In this document: positions 8,686 through 16,938 of the stretch, piece after piece
Numbering within the stretch: position 1 is the stretch's first letter
How the letters are laid out: each line of letters starts with the position of its first letter
NCBI RefSeq assembly: GCF_025515205.1
Contig: NZ_JAOPFX010000001.1
Span: 992,001-1,056,000 of the forward strand
From: Microbacterium fluvii
GTDB taxonomy: Bacteria; Actinomycetota; Actinomycetes; Actinomycetales; Microbacteriaceae
Direction of reading: 5' to 3'
DNA length: 64,000 nucleotides
Position numbers and translations under genes: made by a program
Notes under the pieces: model-generated
The model's database searches: none
What the model saw: the letters and a program-made list of their open reading frames with translations, nothing else
What the model was told of the DNA's origin: nothing

Positions 8686-11600
8686 GTGTGGCGAGCTGAA
8701 GGCAGCGCCGTGGTCGGCGAGAGAGAGGCCGTGTCCACGGCCGACGTGACCCCGAGCGACCTGGGAGTGGCAGAGCCCGGGGTGACGGTCGCGCACGTCG
8801 CCGAGCCCGAGCGCGACCGACTGCGCGCGCAGGCCGCCCAGCTGGGCGGGCGCTCGACACTGCTGCACTTCGTCGACGGGCTCGACGAGGGCATCGAGAT
8901 CACCAAGGCGCACCCGGGGAGCCTTCCGCAGTTCCTCACCGGGCGCTCGACGCTGCTGTCGAACCTCTTCCGCGACGAGGTGGCCCTGCGCACGGCGACG
9001 CTGGCCGCCGAGCGCATCACCGCCAAGAACGTCGAGCTGCGCACCGCCCGCGGCATCGAGCCCGTGCACCTGGCTGTCGGTCTTGCGAACTGGAAGATCG
9101 GCGGCACGCCGTGCACCGCGCCGGTGCTGCTGCGCCCGCTCGCGATCCGACGGCACCATGCCGACTTCGAACTCAAGCTCCACTCGTCGTTCGTGGTCAA
9201 CCCCGAACTGGTGCACGCCCTGCGCGTTCATTTCGGCATCCAGGTCGACTCCCGGGCGCTCGCCGCGCTCGCGCACGACGACGGCGTGTTCAAGCCGCAG
9301 CCGGTGATCGACCACCTGCGTGCTCTCACCCGCTCGATCGACTCGTTCGTCGTCAAGCCGCGCCTCGTGGTGTCGAGCTTCGCCGACGTGGGCGCTCCGA
9401 TGATGCGCGACACCGTCGAACTCGATCACCCCCTGCTCAACGCGCTCGCCGGCCACGTGGCCGACCGGGAGGCTCTCGCGGCGCAGCCGAAGGCCGCACC
9501 CGTCGTCAGCCCCGACGAGCGCACACCGGGCGCCGATCAGCTGCTGCTCGACGCCGATGCGGAGCAGGAGGGCGTGCTCGCGCGCATCACCGCGGGTCAG
9601 TCGCTCGTCGTGCACACTCTGCCAGGCACCGGCGGCACCCAGACCGTCATCAACGCGCTCGGTGCGCTCGTGCGCGACGGAAAGCGCGTGCTCGTGGTCA
9701 GCGCGCGTCGCTCGAGCCTCGAGGGAGTGCGCCACCGGCTCGCCGGCATCGGGCTGCCTGGACTCGCCGTCTCGCCGCGGCAGCCTCGCCGCGACCTGAT
9801 CCGCGCGATCGGCCGCAACGAGAAGGCGCAGCCGCCCAAGAGCGCCGAGGTCGACGATGCGCTCGTGCGCCTGCGCTCGGTGCTACGCGACTACCGCTCG
9901 GCCGTTACGGTGCGGCACGGAAGCCTCGGGGTCTCGGTGCTCGAGATCCTGCGCCGACTCTCGGAGCTGTCGCAGAGCGGCGCATCGCCGAGCGCCAAGA
10001 CCCGCTTCGACCGTGACACCCTCAGCCGATTGGCGACCCAGCGGGCCGAGGCGGGCGTCAAGCTCGCCGCCGCCGCGCGCCTCGGCGAGTTCCGCTTCGG
10101 GCCCGCCGACTCGCCCTGGTACGGCGTGTCGTTCGACACCACCGCCGAGGCCAGGGGAGCCCACGCGCGCGCCGCGAAGCTGCACCGGCACGACGTACCC
10201 GCCCTGCTCGAGCGCGGGTACGAGCTCATCGGCCAGACGCGCATGCGCCCGTTCGAGACGATCACCGAGCTCGGCGCCTACCTGCGGCTGCTGCGCGGCA
10301 TCCGCGACTCCCTCGACAAGTTCAGCCCCACCGTCTTCGAGCGGCCGCTGAACGAGCTCATCCAGGCGCATGCGCCCCGCCGCGACTCCTCGAGCCTCTC
10401 GGGTGCCGACCGGCGGCGACTGCGGCGCCTCTCGCGCGAGTACATCCGCCCCGGCGTGCACATCACCGACATGCACGAGGCGCTCGTGCGCATCCAGCAT
10501 CAGCGCACCGAATGGCAGCGCTTCGTCGACGCCGGCGTCGTGCCCGAGGTGCCGCTGGGCCTGGCCGACGTGCAGGTCGCCTGGCAGCGCGTCGACGCCG
10601 AGCTGCGCGAGCTGGATGCGGCCCTCGGCCGGTCGGAGGCGGCAGCGCTGTCGAGCCTGCCTGTCACCGACCTCGTGCGCACGCTGGCCTCGCTGGCGGC
10701 CGAGTCGGCCGTGTTCGACAACCTCGTCGAGCGCGCCACCCTGCGCGGAGACCTCGCGGCCCTGGGGCTCGAGCCCCTGCTCACCGAGCTTTCGGTGCGC
10801 CACGTGCCGGAAGAGCGGGTGGCCGACGAGCTCGAGTATGCGTGGTGGCAGTCGGCGCTCGAGCACCTGCTGCGCACCGACCGGGCCCTGCTGGGCGCCA
10901 ACACCGCGGTCGCCGACCGGCTGGAGCGCGACTTCCGGCTCGTCGACGAGGCCCACCAGGCGGCATCCGGCCAGGTGCTCGCGGCGCAGCTGGCGACCCA
11001 ATGGCGCATCGGCATCGTCGACCACGCCGCCGAGGCGACCGCCCTCAAGCGCGCCCTCACCCAGGGCGAGCCGAGCACGGCGCGCCTCGCCGCGGCCGCG
11101 CCCACGCTGCTGCGCACGCTCGCACCGGTGTGGATCGCGTCGCCCTACGACGTGCAGCTGCTGCCTGACGAGATGGCCTTCGACGTCGTGCTGCTGGCCG
11201 ACGCCGCGGCGCTCTCGCTGGCCGAGGTGGCGCCCGCACTGCGGCGCACCCGCCAGGTCGTGGCCTTCGGCGACCCGGTGACGCAGCGCCCGACGCCCTT
11301 CCGCGTCGCGGCGGGCCTGCCGGGCCCCGACGACGAGCTCGAGGTCGAGTTCGACGACGTCAGCGTGTTCGAACGGCTGGCCGAGCTGCTGCCGGTGGAG
11401 ACCCTGACCCGCAGCTACCGCGCCGGCGGCGAAGACCTCGCCGAGCTCGTGAACGAGACCTTCTACGGCGGAGAGCTCGTCTCGCTGCCGTGGGCGGGCT
11501 CGTACCTCGGCCGCGGCAGCCTGAGCGTCGACTACGTCGAGGGCGGCACGGGTGCGCCCGATCCCGTCAGCGGTGCTGTCGAGAGTCCCGACGCCGAGGT

Positions 11601-12411
11601 CGCGAGGGTCGTGACCCTCGTCGTCGAGCACGCGGTGAACAGGGGCAGCGAGTCGCTCATGGTGGTCACCGCCAGCGAGCGCCATGCCGGCCGCATCCGC
11701 GCCGCCGTCGAGGCGGCCTTCGCCGGACGCTCCGACGTCGCCGATTTCGTCTCGCGCGAGACGGCCGAGCCGTTCGCGGTGCTCACGCTCGAGGAGTCGG
11801 TCGCCGAGAGCCGCGACCGCGTCGTGCTCTCGCTCGGCTTCGGTCTCACCAAGCACGGGCGCGTGCTCAGCGACTTCGGCGACCTGTCGACGCCCGACGG
11901 CGATCGACTGCTGACGGTCGCGATGACCAGGGCGCGGCGGTCGATGGTGATCGTCTCGTCGATCCGTCCGTCGGCGTTCGACGACGGACGCCTCGAGTAC
12001 GGCGCCGCGACCCTCATGGGCATCCTCGGCAGCGTCGCGACCCGCGCGCGCGAAGCACGACTCGAAGACCTCGCCGACCCGCTCACCCGCACCCTCGCGC
12101 GCGAGCTGCGACGCCTGGGGGTCTCGGTCGATGTGCACTATCGCGGCCTGCTGCCACTGGTGGCGCAGTACGGCGGCAAGGCCGTCGTGGTCGAGAGCGA
12201 CCCCGAGACGATCGGCGAGTCGCTGCGCGAGTCGCTGCGGCTGCGCCCGCAGATTCTGCGGCGGCTGGGCTGGCACTACGTGCGCGTGCACTCGTTCGAC
12301 CTGTACAGCGATCCTGCGGGGGTCGCCGCACGCATTGCGGGTCTGCTGGGGGTGCCGCCCGAGGCGGCGACCAACGACCAGGAGACCCAGCCGGTCGATG
12401 TCATCGAGTAG
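8686..12411 (+). CDS. SF1 helicase-like protein with degenerate ATPase motifs and C-terminal nuclease-like fold
   Basis: 1241 aa. The layout follows large SF1 helicase/AAA proteins: N-terminal region, motif I at about residues 312-320, a long helical insertion (about 380-800), motif II/III near 835-865, and C-terminal helicase motifs (LTRSYRAGGEDLAELVNETFYGG; GDRLLTVAMTRARRSMVIVS). The last 100 residues (VVVESDPE ... RPQILRRLGWHYVRVHSFDLYSDP) resemble the PD-(D/E)xK-type domain often attached to such helicases. Motif I reads LPGTGGTQT, so the catalytic Lys is Gly317. Motif II reads VVLLADAAAL instead of the usual D-E. ATP hydrolysis by the standard mechanism is therefore doubtful. The start follows a leaderless -10 box, and the gene overlaps the small downstream gene. 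Confidence 0.82.
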   Translation: MWRAEGSAVVGEREAVSTADVTPSDLGVAEPGVTVAHVAEPERDRLRAQAAQLGGRSTLLHFVDGLDEGIEITKAHPGSLPQFLTGRSTLLSNLFRDEVALRTATLAAERITAKNVELRTARGIEPVHLAVGLANWKIGGTPCTAPVLLRPLAIRRHHADFELKLHSSFVVNPELVHALRVHFGIQVDSRALAALAHDDGVFKPQPVIDHLRALTRSIDSFVVKPRLVVSSFADVGAPMMRDTVELDHPLLNALAGHVADREALAAQPKAAPVVSPDERTPGADQLLLDADAEQEGVLARITAGQSLVVHTLPGTGGTQTVINALGALVRDGKRVLVVSARRSSLEGVRHRLAGIGLPGLAVSPRQPRRDLIRAIGRNEKAQPPKSAEVDDALVRLRSVLRDYRSAVTVRHGSLGVSVLEILRRLSELSQSGASPSAKTRFDRDTLSRLATQRAEAGVKLAAAARLGEFRFGPADSPWYGVSFDTTAEARGAHARAAKLHRHDVPALLERGYELIGQTRMRPFETITELGAYLRLLRGIRDSLDKFSPTVFERPLNELIQAHAPRRDSSSLSGADRRRLRRLSREYIRPGVHITDMHEALVRIQHQRTEWQRFVDAGVVPEVPLGLADVQVAWQRVDAELRELDAALGRSEAAALSSLPVTDLVRTLASLAAESAVFDNLVERATLRGDLAALGLEPLLTELSVRHVPEERVADELEYAWWQSALEHLLRTDRALLGANTAVADRLERDFRLVDEAHQAASGQVLAAQLATQWRIGIVDHAAEATALKRALTQGEPSTARLAAAAPTLLRTLAPVWIASPYDVQLLPDEMAFDVVLLADAAALSLAEVAPALRRTRQVVAFGDPVTQRPTPFRVAAGLPGPDDELEVEFDDVSVFERLAELLPVETLTRSYRAGGEDLAELVNETFYGGELVSLPWAGSYLGRGSLSVDYVEGGTGAPDPVSGAVESPDAEVARVVTLVVEHAVNRGSESLMVVTASERHAGRIRAAVEAAFAGRSDVADFVSRETAEPFAVLTLEESVAESRDRVVLSLGFGLTKHGRVLSDFGDLSTPDGDRLLTVAMTRARRSMVIVSSIRPSAFDDGRLEYGAATLMGILGSVATRAREARLEDLADPLTRTLARELRRLGVSVDVHYRGLLPLVAQYGGKAVVVESDPETIGESLRESLRLRPQILRRLGWHYVRVHSFDLYSDPAGVAARIAGLLGVPPEAATNDQETQPVDVIE

Positions 12412-12658
12412 CGAGGCGGATGCGGCGCCCTCCGGTGCCGAGGAAGCCGCGGGCGCTGCGGGTGCGGCGGGTGCCGTGCCCGACCGTCAGCGGGTCGTGC
12501 GCGTGCGCGGCAGCCGCCGCGCGAAGCTCACGCCCGCGCCGGGCACGACCGGCGAGCCCGTGCCGGCCGACGTGCAGCCCAACGACGCGCCGGAGGCGGC
12601 CGCATCCGCCGGTCCCAACGACGAGCGCATGCGCCGCGACGTCCCCCCGCACTACTGA
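12398..12658 (+). CDS. Small Ala/Pro-rich hypothetical protein
   Basis: 86 aa starting at an ATG that overlaps the helicase-like gene by 14 nt. Low-complexity ends (Ala/Gly/Glu-rich first 25 residues, Pro/Ala-rich middle) flank a basic patch VVRVRGSRRAKLTP and the tail NDERMRRDVPPHY. No domain is recognised; it is probably disordered. The overlap implies co-expression with the helicase-like protein, of which it may be an accessory. Codon periodicity and the ordered C-terminus support it as real. Confidence 0.6.
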   Translation: MSSSSEADAAPSGAEEAAGAAGAAGAVPDRQRVVRVRGSRRAKLTPAPGTTGEPVPADVQPNDAPEAAASAGPNDERMRRDVPPHY

Positions 12659-12664
12659 CCATTT

Positions 12665-12726
12665 CGCGAGTTGGCATCTGTTGTCGCCGCGGCCGCCCGC
12701 GACGCGACAACAGATGCCAACTCGCG
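12665..12726. repeat. Long perfect inverted repeat
   Basis: Two 23-nt arms (12665-12687 and 12704-12726) are perfect reverse complements around a 16-nt GC-rich centre. It lies between convergent genes (the small protein and mscL) and could end transcription in both directions. The arms are less GC-rich than the surroundings and no T run follows, so a REP/MITE-type mobile palindrome is also possible. Confidence 0.75.
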
Positions 12727-12746
12727 GAAGTGGAGGAGTGCGCAGG

Positions 12747-13169
12747 TCAGGCCTTCGGAGCCGGCGTCTGCTTGTCGAGCAGGTCGCGGATCTGCACGAG
12801 CAGCTCCTGCTCGGTGGGAAGCGGAGCGGTCTCGTCGGCGACGACGCCCTTGCGACGCTCGGCGCGCTCCTTGAAGACGTTCATCGGGTAGACGAAGACG
12901 AAGTAGACCACGATGGCGACGGCCAGGAAGCTGATGATGGCGTTGATGAGGTCGCCGACCGGGAACGTCACGGTGCCGCCGTAGAGGTCGGGCACCTCGA
13001 TGCCCGAGACACCGTTCTCGTCGGGCTTCCAGAAGATCGCGATCAGCGGATTGATGATCGACGACACGATGGCGGTGACCACGGCGGTGAACGCCGTGCC
13101 GATGACGACCGCGACGGCCAGGTCGATGACGTTGCCGCGGAGGATGAAGTCCTTGAAGCCCTTGATCAT
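12747..13169 (-). CDS. mscL: Large-conductance mechanosensitive channel MscL
   Basis: 140 aa. Starts MIKGFKDFILRGNVIDLAVAVVIGTAF, the amphipathic N-terminal helix and pore helix TM1 of MscL, followed by a periplasmic loop with GGTVTFPVGDLI and TM2 (INAIISFLAVAIVVYFVFVYP). It ends in a charged cytoplasmic helix (EQELLVQIRDLLDKQ). It opens under membrane tension on osmotic downshock. Start preceded by GAGGGGG. Length is normal. Confidence 0.96.
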   Translation of the reverse strand: MIKGFKDFILRGNVIDLAVAVVIGTAFTAVVTAIVSSIINPLIAIFWKPDENGVSGIEVPDLYGGTVTFPVGDLINAIISFLAVAIVVYFVFVYPMNVFKERAERRKGVVADETAPLPTEQELLVQIRDLLDKQTPAPKA

Positions 13170-13208
13170 GCGGGAAGCCCCCTCACTGATGCCGGCTCCT
13201 GGCCGACG

Positions 13209-13478
13209 CTACGAACCCGACGGTGCGGGCGAGGCCTTTGCCTCAGACTTCGATGATGTCGAAGACGACTCCGACGCGCCAGCCGAGGCGGCCGGGGTGG
13301 ACGGGCGCGAGTCGGTGCGGTAGAAGCCCGAGCCGTTGAAGGTCACGCCGATCGAACCGTACTCCTTGCGCAGGGCTCCGCCGCACTCCGGGCACTCGGT
13401 GAGGGTGGGGTCGGCGAACGACTGCACGGCGTCGAAACGGTGGCCGCACTGGCGGCAGGCATAGGCGTAGGTGGGCAT
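13209..13478 (-). CDS. FmdB-family zinc ribbon protein
   Basis: 89 aa. MPTYAYACRQCGHRFDAVQSF ... TECPECGG gives two CxxC knuckles of an FmdB-type zinc ribbon. GSGFYRTDSR is the conserved tail of the ribbon domain, followed by a Ser/Ala-rich extension. FmdB proteins are called regulatory, but their role is not established. It lies 15 nt downstream of the MTHFS gene on the same strand, a usual actinobacterial arrangement. Confidence 0.9.
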   Translation of the reverse strand: MPTYAYACRQCGHRFDAVQSFADPTLTECPECGGALRKEYGSIGVTFNGSGFYRTDSRPSTPAASAGASESSSTSSKSEAKASPAPSGS

Positions 13479-13493
13479 GGTGTTCCAGAGGGT

Positions 13494-14090
13494 TCAGCGT
13501 CGCGCGGAGGCGAGATCGATGGTGCGGGTGGGGGTGACGACGCCGTCGACGGGCTGATCGTGCACGTCGCTGGGCACCTCGTCGAGGATCTCGGAGTCGA
13601 AGACGACGGCGTACACGTCGGGGCAGCCCTCGATCGAGCCGATCGTCTTGTCGAAGTAGCCGCGCCCCCAGCCCAGGCGCATGCCGTGCACGTCCACGGC
13701 GGCGGCGGGGATGATCATCAGGTCGACGTCGTTGATTGCGATGGGGCTGAGCAACTCGCCCACGGGCTCCGGCATGCCGAACAGGCCCTCGGTGACGTCG
13801 GCCTCCTGGGAGGCGACGGCCCAGTCGAGGAGGCCGTCTTCGCGGGTGATCGGCAGCAGAACGCGGATGCCGCGGGCCACGGCCGCGTCGATGAATGCGC
13901 GGGTGTCGGGCTCGGTCGGCGTCGACAGGAAGCACGACACCGAGCGGGCGCCGAGGCGGTCGACCAGGGCGTCGAGCTGCGCGCGGACACCGGTGGACGC
14001 CGCCTGCCTGGCCTGCGGAGACAGTGTCTGGCGGCGCTCGCGCAGGTCGGCGCGCAGCGCGCGCTTCGCGTCGGCGATGGCGTCGGACAT
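13494..14090 (-). CDS. 5-formyltetrahydrofolate cyclo-ligase
   Basis: 198 aa. ATP-dependent conversion of 5-formyl-THF to 5,10-methenyl-THF in the cytoplasm. Motifs seen: the N-terminal KRALRADLRERR basic helix, GIRVLLPI and the C-terminal signature MIIPAAAVDVHGMRLGWGRGYFDK. The ATG at 14090 follows a TAGAAT box by 6 nt (leaderless). It is divergent from galU with only 35 nt between the start codons, so the two promoters lie side by side. Confidence 0.93.
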   Translation of the reverse strand: MSDAIADAKRALRADLRERRQTLSPQARQAASTGVRAQLDALVDRLGARSVSCFLSTPTEPDTRAFIDAAVARGIRVLLPITREDGLLDWAVASQEADVTEGLFGMPEPVGELLSPIAINDVDLMIIPAAAVDVHGMRLGWGRGYFDKTIGSIEGCPDVYAVVFDSEILDEVPSDVHDQPVDGVVTPTRTIDLASARR

Positions 14091-14096
14091 GCGTCG

Positions 14097-14102
14097 ATTC
14101 TA
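14097..14102 (-). promoter_or_regulatory. -10 box of MTHFS gene (leaderless)
   Basis: TAGAAT on the minus strand, 6 nt before the ATG at 14090. Confidence 0.6.
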
Positions 14103-14112
14103 GGCGCCCCGA

Positions 14113-14118
14113 TAGAGT
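14113..14118 (+). promoter_or_regulatory. -10 box of galU (leaderless)
   Basis: TAGAGT, 7 nt before the galU ATG at 14126. It is divergent from the MTHFS promoter 10 nt away. Confidence 0.6.
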
Positions 14119-14125
14119 GGCGCCC

Positions 14126-15016
14126 ATGTCAGCCGTGAAGTCGTTCAAAGCCGTCATCCCCGCCGCAGGTCTCGGAACGCGGTTTCTGCCCGCGACCAAG
14201 GCCATGCCCAAAGAGATGCTGCCCGTGGTCGACAAGCCGGCGATCCAGTACGTCGTCGAAGAGGCCGTCCAGGCCGGCATCGACGATGTGCTGATCATCA
14301 TCGGGCGCAACAAGAACAACCTGTCGAACCACTTCGACTCGGTGCCGGAGCTCGAGCTCAACCTGCTTAAGAAGGGCGATCGCGAGAAGCTCGAGAAGGT
14401 GCAGCGCTCGACGGATCTGGCCGACATCCACTTCGTGCGCCAGGGGGAGCCCAAGGGCCTCGGCCACGCCGTGCTGCGCGCCCGCGCGCACGTCGGCGAC
14501 CACCCGTTCGCCGTGCTGCTGGGCGACGACCTCATCGACGAGCGCGACGAGCTGCTCACCACGATGCTGGCACTGCACGAGCGCACCGGCGCCGCCGTGA
14601 TCGCGCTGATGGAGGTCGACCCCGACCACATCCACATGTACGGTGCGGCGGCCGTCGAGCCGACCGAGACCGACGGCATCGTCAAGGTGACGGGTCTGGT
14701 CGAAAAGCCCAAGGCCGAAGACGCGCCCTCGAACCTCGCCGTGATCGGCCGCTACGTGCTCGCGCCGACCGTGTTCGACATCCTCGAGCGCACGGAGCCA
14801 GGCAAGGGCGGCGAGATCCAGCTGACCGACGCGCTGCAGGAGCTCGCGGCCCACCCCGAAGGCCCCGGCGTTTACGGCGTGGTGTTCCGCGGTCGTCGCT
14901 ACGACACCGGCGATAGGGTGGACTACATCAAGGCCATCGTGCAGATCGCGGTGGACCGCGATGATCTCGGCCCGGATCTTCGTCCGTGGTTCAAGGAGTT
15001 CGCAGCGGGTCTGTGA
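14126..15016 (+). CDS. galU: UTP--glucose-1-phosphate uridylyltransferase
   Basis: 296 aa. Makes UDP-glucose from UTP and glucose-1-phosphate. Motifs: KAVIPAAGLGTRFLPATKAMPKEMLP (nucleotide-binding loop), VDKPAIQYVVEEAVQAG, FAVLLGDDLID (metal site) and FRGRRYDTGDRVDYIKA at the C-terminus. Length typical of bacterial GalU. Expressed from its own leaderless start and followed after 24 nt by a GNAT gene. Confidence 0.96.
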   Translation: MSAVKSFKAVIPAAGLGTRFLPATKAMPKEMLPVVDKPAIQYVVEEAVQAGIDDVLIIIGRNKNNLSNHFDSVPELELNLLKKGDREKLEKVQRSTDLADIHFVRQGEPKGLGHAVLRARAHVGDHPFAVLLGDDLIDERDELLTTMLALHERTGAAVIALMEVDPDHIHMYGAAAVEPTETDGIVKVTGLVEKPKAEDAPSNLAVIGRYVLAPTVFDILERTEPGKGGEIQLTDALQELAAHPEGPGVYGVVFRGRRYDTGDRVDYIKAIVQIAVDRDDLGPDLRPWFKEFAAGL

Positions 15017-15040
15017 CGCTGCGGGAGCGGGGGAGAGGCG

Positions 15041-15670
15041 TTGGACCTGTCGGTGCCGCGTCAGCACGGGAGGGTGTCGATCCGCCTCGTGCGTCCCCGT
15101 GATGCCCGGGTGCTGCAGCAGGAGCTGGTCTCGAACCGCTCGTGGCTGCGACCGTGGGAGGCCACGAGCCCTGACGGGGTGATCTCGCTCGACATGCGCG
15201 GCAGCATCCGGCGCCTGCTCCAGCAGTATCGTGACGGTCAGGGCGTGCCCTTCGTCATGCTCTGGGACGACGAAGTCGTGGGAACCCTCAACGTGTGGGG
15301 CATCGCCAGGGGATCGCTGGCGTCGGCGACGATCGGCTACTGGGTCGCCGAGCGCTTCGCGGGCCGGGGGATCACTCCGGCCGCGGTCGCGCTGGCCACC
15401 GACATCTGCTTCCGCGAGCTGAACCTGCACCGCATGGAGATCTGCATCCGCCCCGAGAACGCCGCGAGCCTGCGCGTGGTCGAGAAGCTCGGCTTCCGCT
15501 ACGAGGGCATGCGGCGGCGCTACATCCACATCGACGGCGACTGGCGCGACCACTACACATTCGCGCTCGTGCGCGAGGAGGTGCCGGAGGGGGTGCTGCG
15601 CCGATGGGCGCAGGGCCGGGCGCCGCAGGGAGCCGCCGGCATCCCGCCCGCAGACCGCCTGCACGCGTAG
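15041..15670 (+). CDS. GNAT family N-acetyltransferase (RimJ/RimL type)
   Basis: 209 aa with a TTG start after GGGAGAGG. Acetyl-CoA binding fold: IGYWVAERFAGRGITPAAVALATDICFRELNLHRMEICIRPENAASLRVVEKLGFRYEGMRRR is broken up here as motif A (ERFAGRGI) and motif B (NAASLRVVEKLGF). The pattern is that of ribosomal-protein acetyltransferases RimJ/RimL; the substrate cannot be told. The C-terminal 20 residues are a non-conserved tail. Probably co-transcribed with galU. Confidence 0.88.
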   Translation: MDLSVPRQHGRVSIRLVRPRDARVLQQELVSNRSWLRPWEATSPDGVISLDMRGSIRRLLQQYRDGQGVPFVMLWDDEVVGTLNVWGIARGSLASATIGYWVAERFAGRGITPAAVALATDICFRELNLHRMEICIRPENAASLRVVEKLGFRYEGMRRRYIHIDGDWRDHYTFALVREEVPEGVLRRWAQGRAPQGAAGIPPADRLHA

Positions 15671-15730
15671 TCGGCACGTCTCGTCGCGCGACACGCGCGC
15701 CGGTGCCGCGATGCGGGGCCCACCGTCGCA

Positions 15731-15736
15731 TACCGT
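15731..15736 (+). promoter_or_regulatory. -10 box of the 283-aa membrane protein gene (leaderless)
   Basis: TACCGT, 7 nt before the ATG at 15744; it favours this ATG over an upstream in-frame ATG at 15711. Confidence 0.55.
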
Positions 15737-15743
15737 TGGCGGC

Positions 15744-16595
15744 ATGGGTGGGCAGGTGCTCGGAGGCGGCGTGGTGGTCTTGGTGGCCGTGCTGCTCTGG
15801 CTCGTCTATCTGCTGCCCAGCTGGCACAGCCGCCGGCAGTACGACGCCGTCGAGCGCAACGCGGTGCGCCTGAACCAGGCGCTGCGGGTGCTCGCCGAGA
15901 CCAGCAGCACCCCTCAGGAGGTGCAGCTCGAGCTCACCGCCCGCACCGCTCTCGCGCAGCAGCGTCTCGCCAGGCAGGCGATGGCGCAGCGCGAGCAGGC
16001 GGCTCTCGCGCAGGCCAAGGTCGACCTCGAACGCGCGAAGCTCGAGCGCATCGCGGCCAGCGAGAGCCCCGAGGCCCGGCGCGCCAGGGCGCGGCGACGC
16101 GTGCGCCTGCTGCTGACGGTCGTGGCGATGCTCGGCATCGTCGGGGCCGGCACGGGTGCCTGGCTCGTCGTGGACACAGGGGCGCAGGGCCTGCTGTGGT
16201 CGTCGGTGGCGGTCGTGGGCGCAGCCGCACTGCTGCTGCGCCGCATGTCGAGGGTCACCGCTCGCGCGGCGGTGCGCACCGTGGCGGTGGATGCTGCGCC
16301 GCAGCGCGTCGCCGGCGTGCAGGACGTCGATCTCGTCGACGAGCGCACCTGGCAGCCGAGGTCGCTGCCCCGGCCCCTCACGGCGTCGGCGGGGTCGCGC
16401 GCGGCCGTCGAACTCGACGCCGTGCAGGCCAGGGAGGCGCTGCAGCAGGCGGCCCTCGAAGAGGCGATGCGGGCGCGCGCGGAAGCCCGTCGCCCCCCGT
16501 CGATCCAGGCGGCCCGGATCGCCCGCACGGCGTCGGATGCCGAGATCGAAGCGCACGTGCGGGAGCTGCTCGCGCAGCGCGCCGTGGGGCAGTAG
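15744..16595 (+). CDS. Membrane protein of unknown function with coiled coil
   Basis: 283 aa, not recognised as a named family. One N-terminal helix (VLGGGVVVLVAVLLWLVYLLP) is followed by a long Arg/Glu/Gln-rich helical stretch (about residues 30-110, probable coiled coil). Then come two closely spaced helices (LLLTVVAMLGIVGAGTGAWL and LLWSSVAVVGAAALLL) and a helical Arg-rich C-terminus. Proteins with this look follow galU/GNAT in other Microbacteriaceae as I recall, but no role is known. Start chosen by the leaderless -10 box. Confidence 0.75.
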   Translation: MGGQVLGGGVVVLVAVLLWLVYLLPSWHSRRQYDAVERNAVRLNQALRVLAETSSTPQEVQLELTARTALAQQRLARQAMAQREQAALAQAKVDLERAKLERIAASESPEARRARARRRVRLLLTVVAMLGIVGAGTGAWLVVDTGAQGLLWSSVAVVGAAALLLRRMSRVTARAAVRTVAVDAAPQRVAGVQDVDLVDERTWQPRSLPRPLTASAGSRAAVELDAVQAREALQQAALEEAMRARAEARRPPSIQAARIARTASDAEIEAHVRELLAQRAVGQ

Positions 16596-16642
16596 CGCGG
16601 TCGGGGCTGCCCTCGCCGCGTGATAGTGTTGCTGAGGTTCAC

Positions 16643-16715
16643 GGGCCTGTGGCGCAGTTGGTAGCGCGCCTCGTTCGCATCGAGGAGGTCAGGGGTTCGA
16701 ATCCCCTCAGGTCCA
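16643..16715 (+). tRNA. tRNA-Ala (anticodon CGC)
   Basis: 73-nt cloverleaf: acceptor GGGCCTG pairs with CAGGTCC (one G-U), anticodon stem CCTCG/CGAGG with loop TTCGCAT giving anticodon CGC, T arm AGGGG/CCCCT around TTCGAAT, discriminator A at 16715. The full CCA is not encoded (ACC follows). A TAGTGT box lies at 16624-16629. The 3' end appears to be the integration point of the island that follows. Confidence 0.96.
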
Positions 16716-16718
16716 CCG
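16709..16718 (+). repeat. Putative attL: 3' end of tRNA-Ala
   Basis: AGGTCCACCG spans the last acceptor-stem bases, the discriminator and three following bases. The same 10 nt recurs at 22822-22831, at the other end of the low-GC island. Confidence 0.5.
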
Positions 16719-16724
16719 ATCGGA

Positions 16725-16762
16725 CGCCCGATCAGACACACGAAAGTTTGTCTGATCGGGCG
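16725..16762 (+). terminator. Terminator after tRNA-Ala
   Basis: 14-bp stem (16725-16738 with 16749-16762) and a 10-nt loop containing GAAAG, followed by TTTGT. It lies on the island side of the putative att site. The remaining stretch to 16910 has no gene I can support. Confidence 0.85.
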
Positions 16763-16910
16763 TTTGTCTATCAGGATCGGAACCTTCTTGGCGGTGCCTC
16801 CGCGCCTGAGTGCCCAGTATGCGAACGATGCGCTACGCCGATTTCACTTCTGACCAGGGGATTGCGGTCGTCGATTATTGGAGTCCCGGCAAGTGCGCAC
16901 CGTTACCCCC

Positions 16911-16938
16911 GACGCGCGCGCTACCTACCGCGCGCGTC
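16911..16938. terminator. Hairpin at the end of the queE-type operon
   Basis: 10-bp perfect stem GACGCGCGCG/CGCGCGCGTC with an 8-nt loop that contains the stop codon of the QueE gene. It probably ends the minus-strand operon; no T run. Confidence 0.5.
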
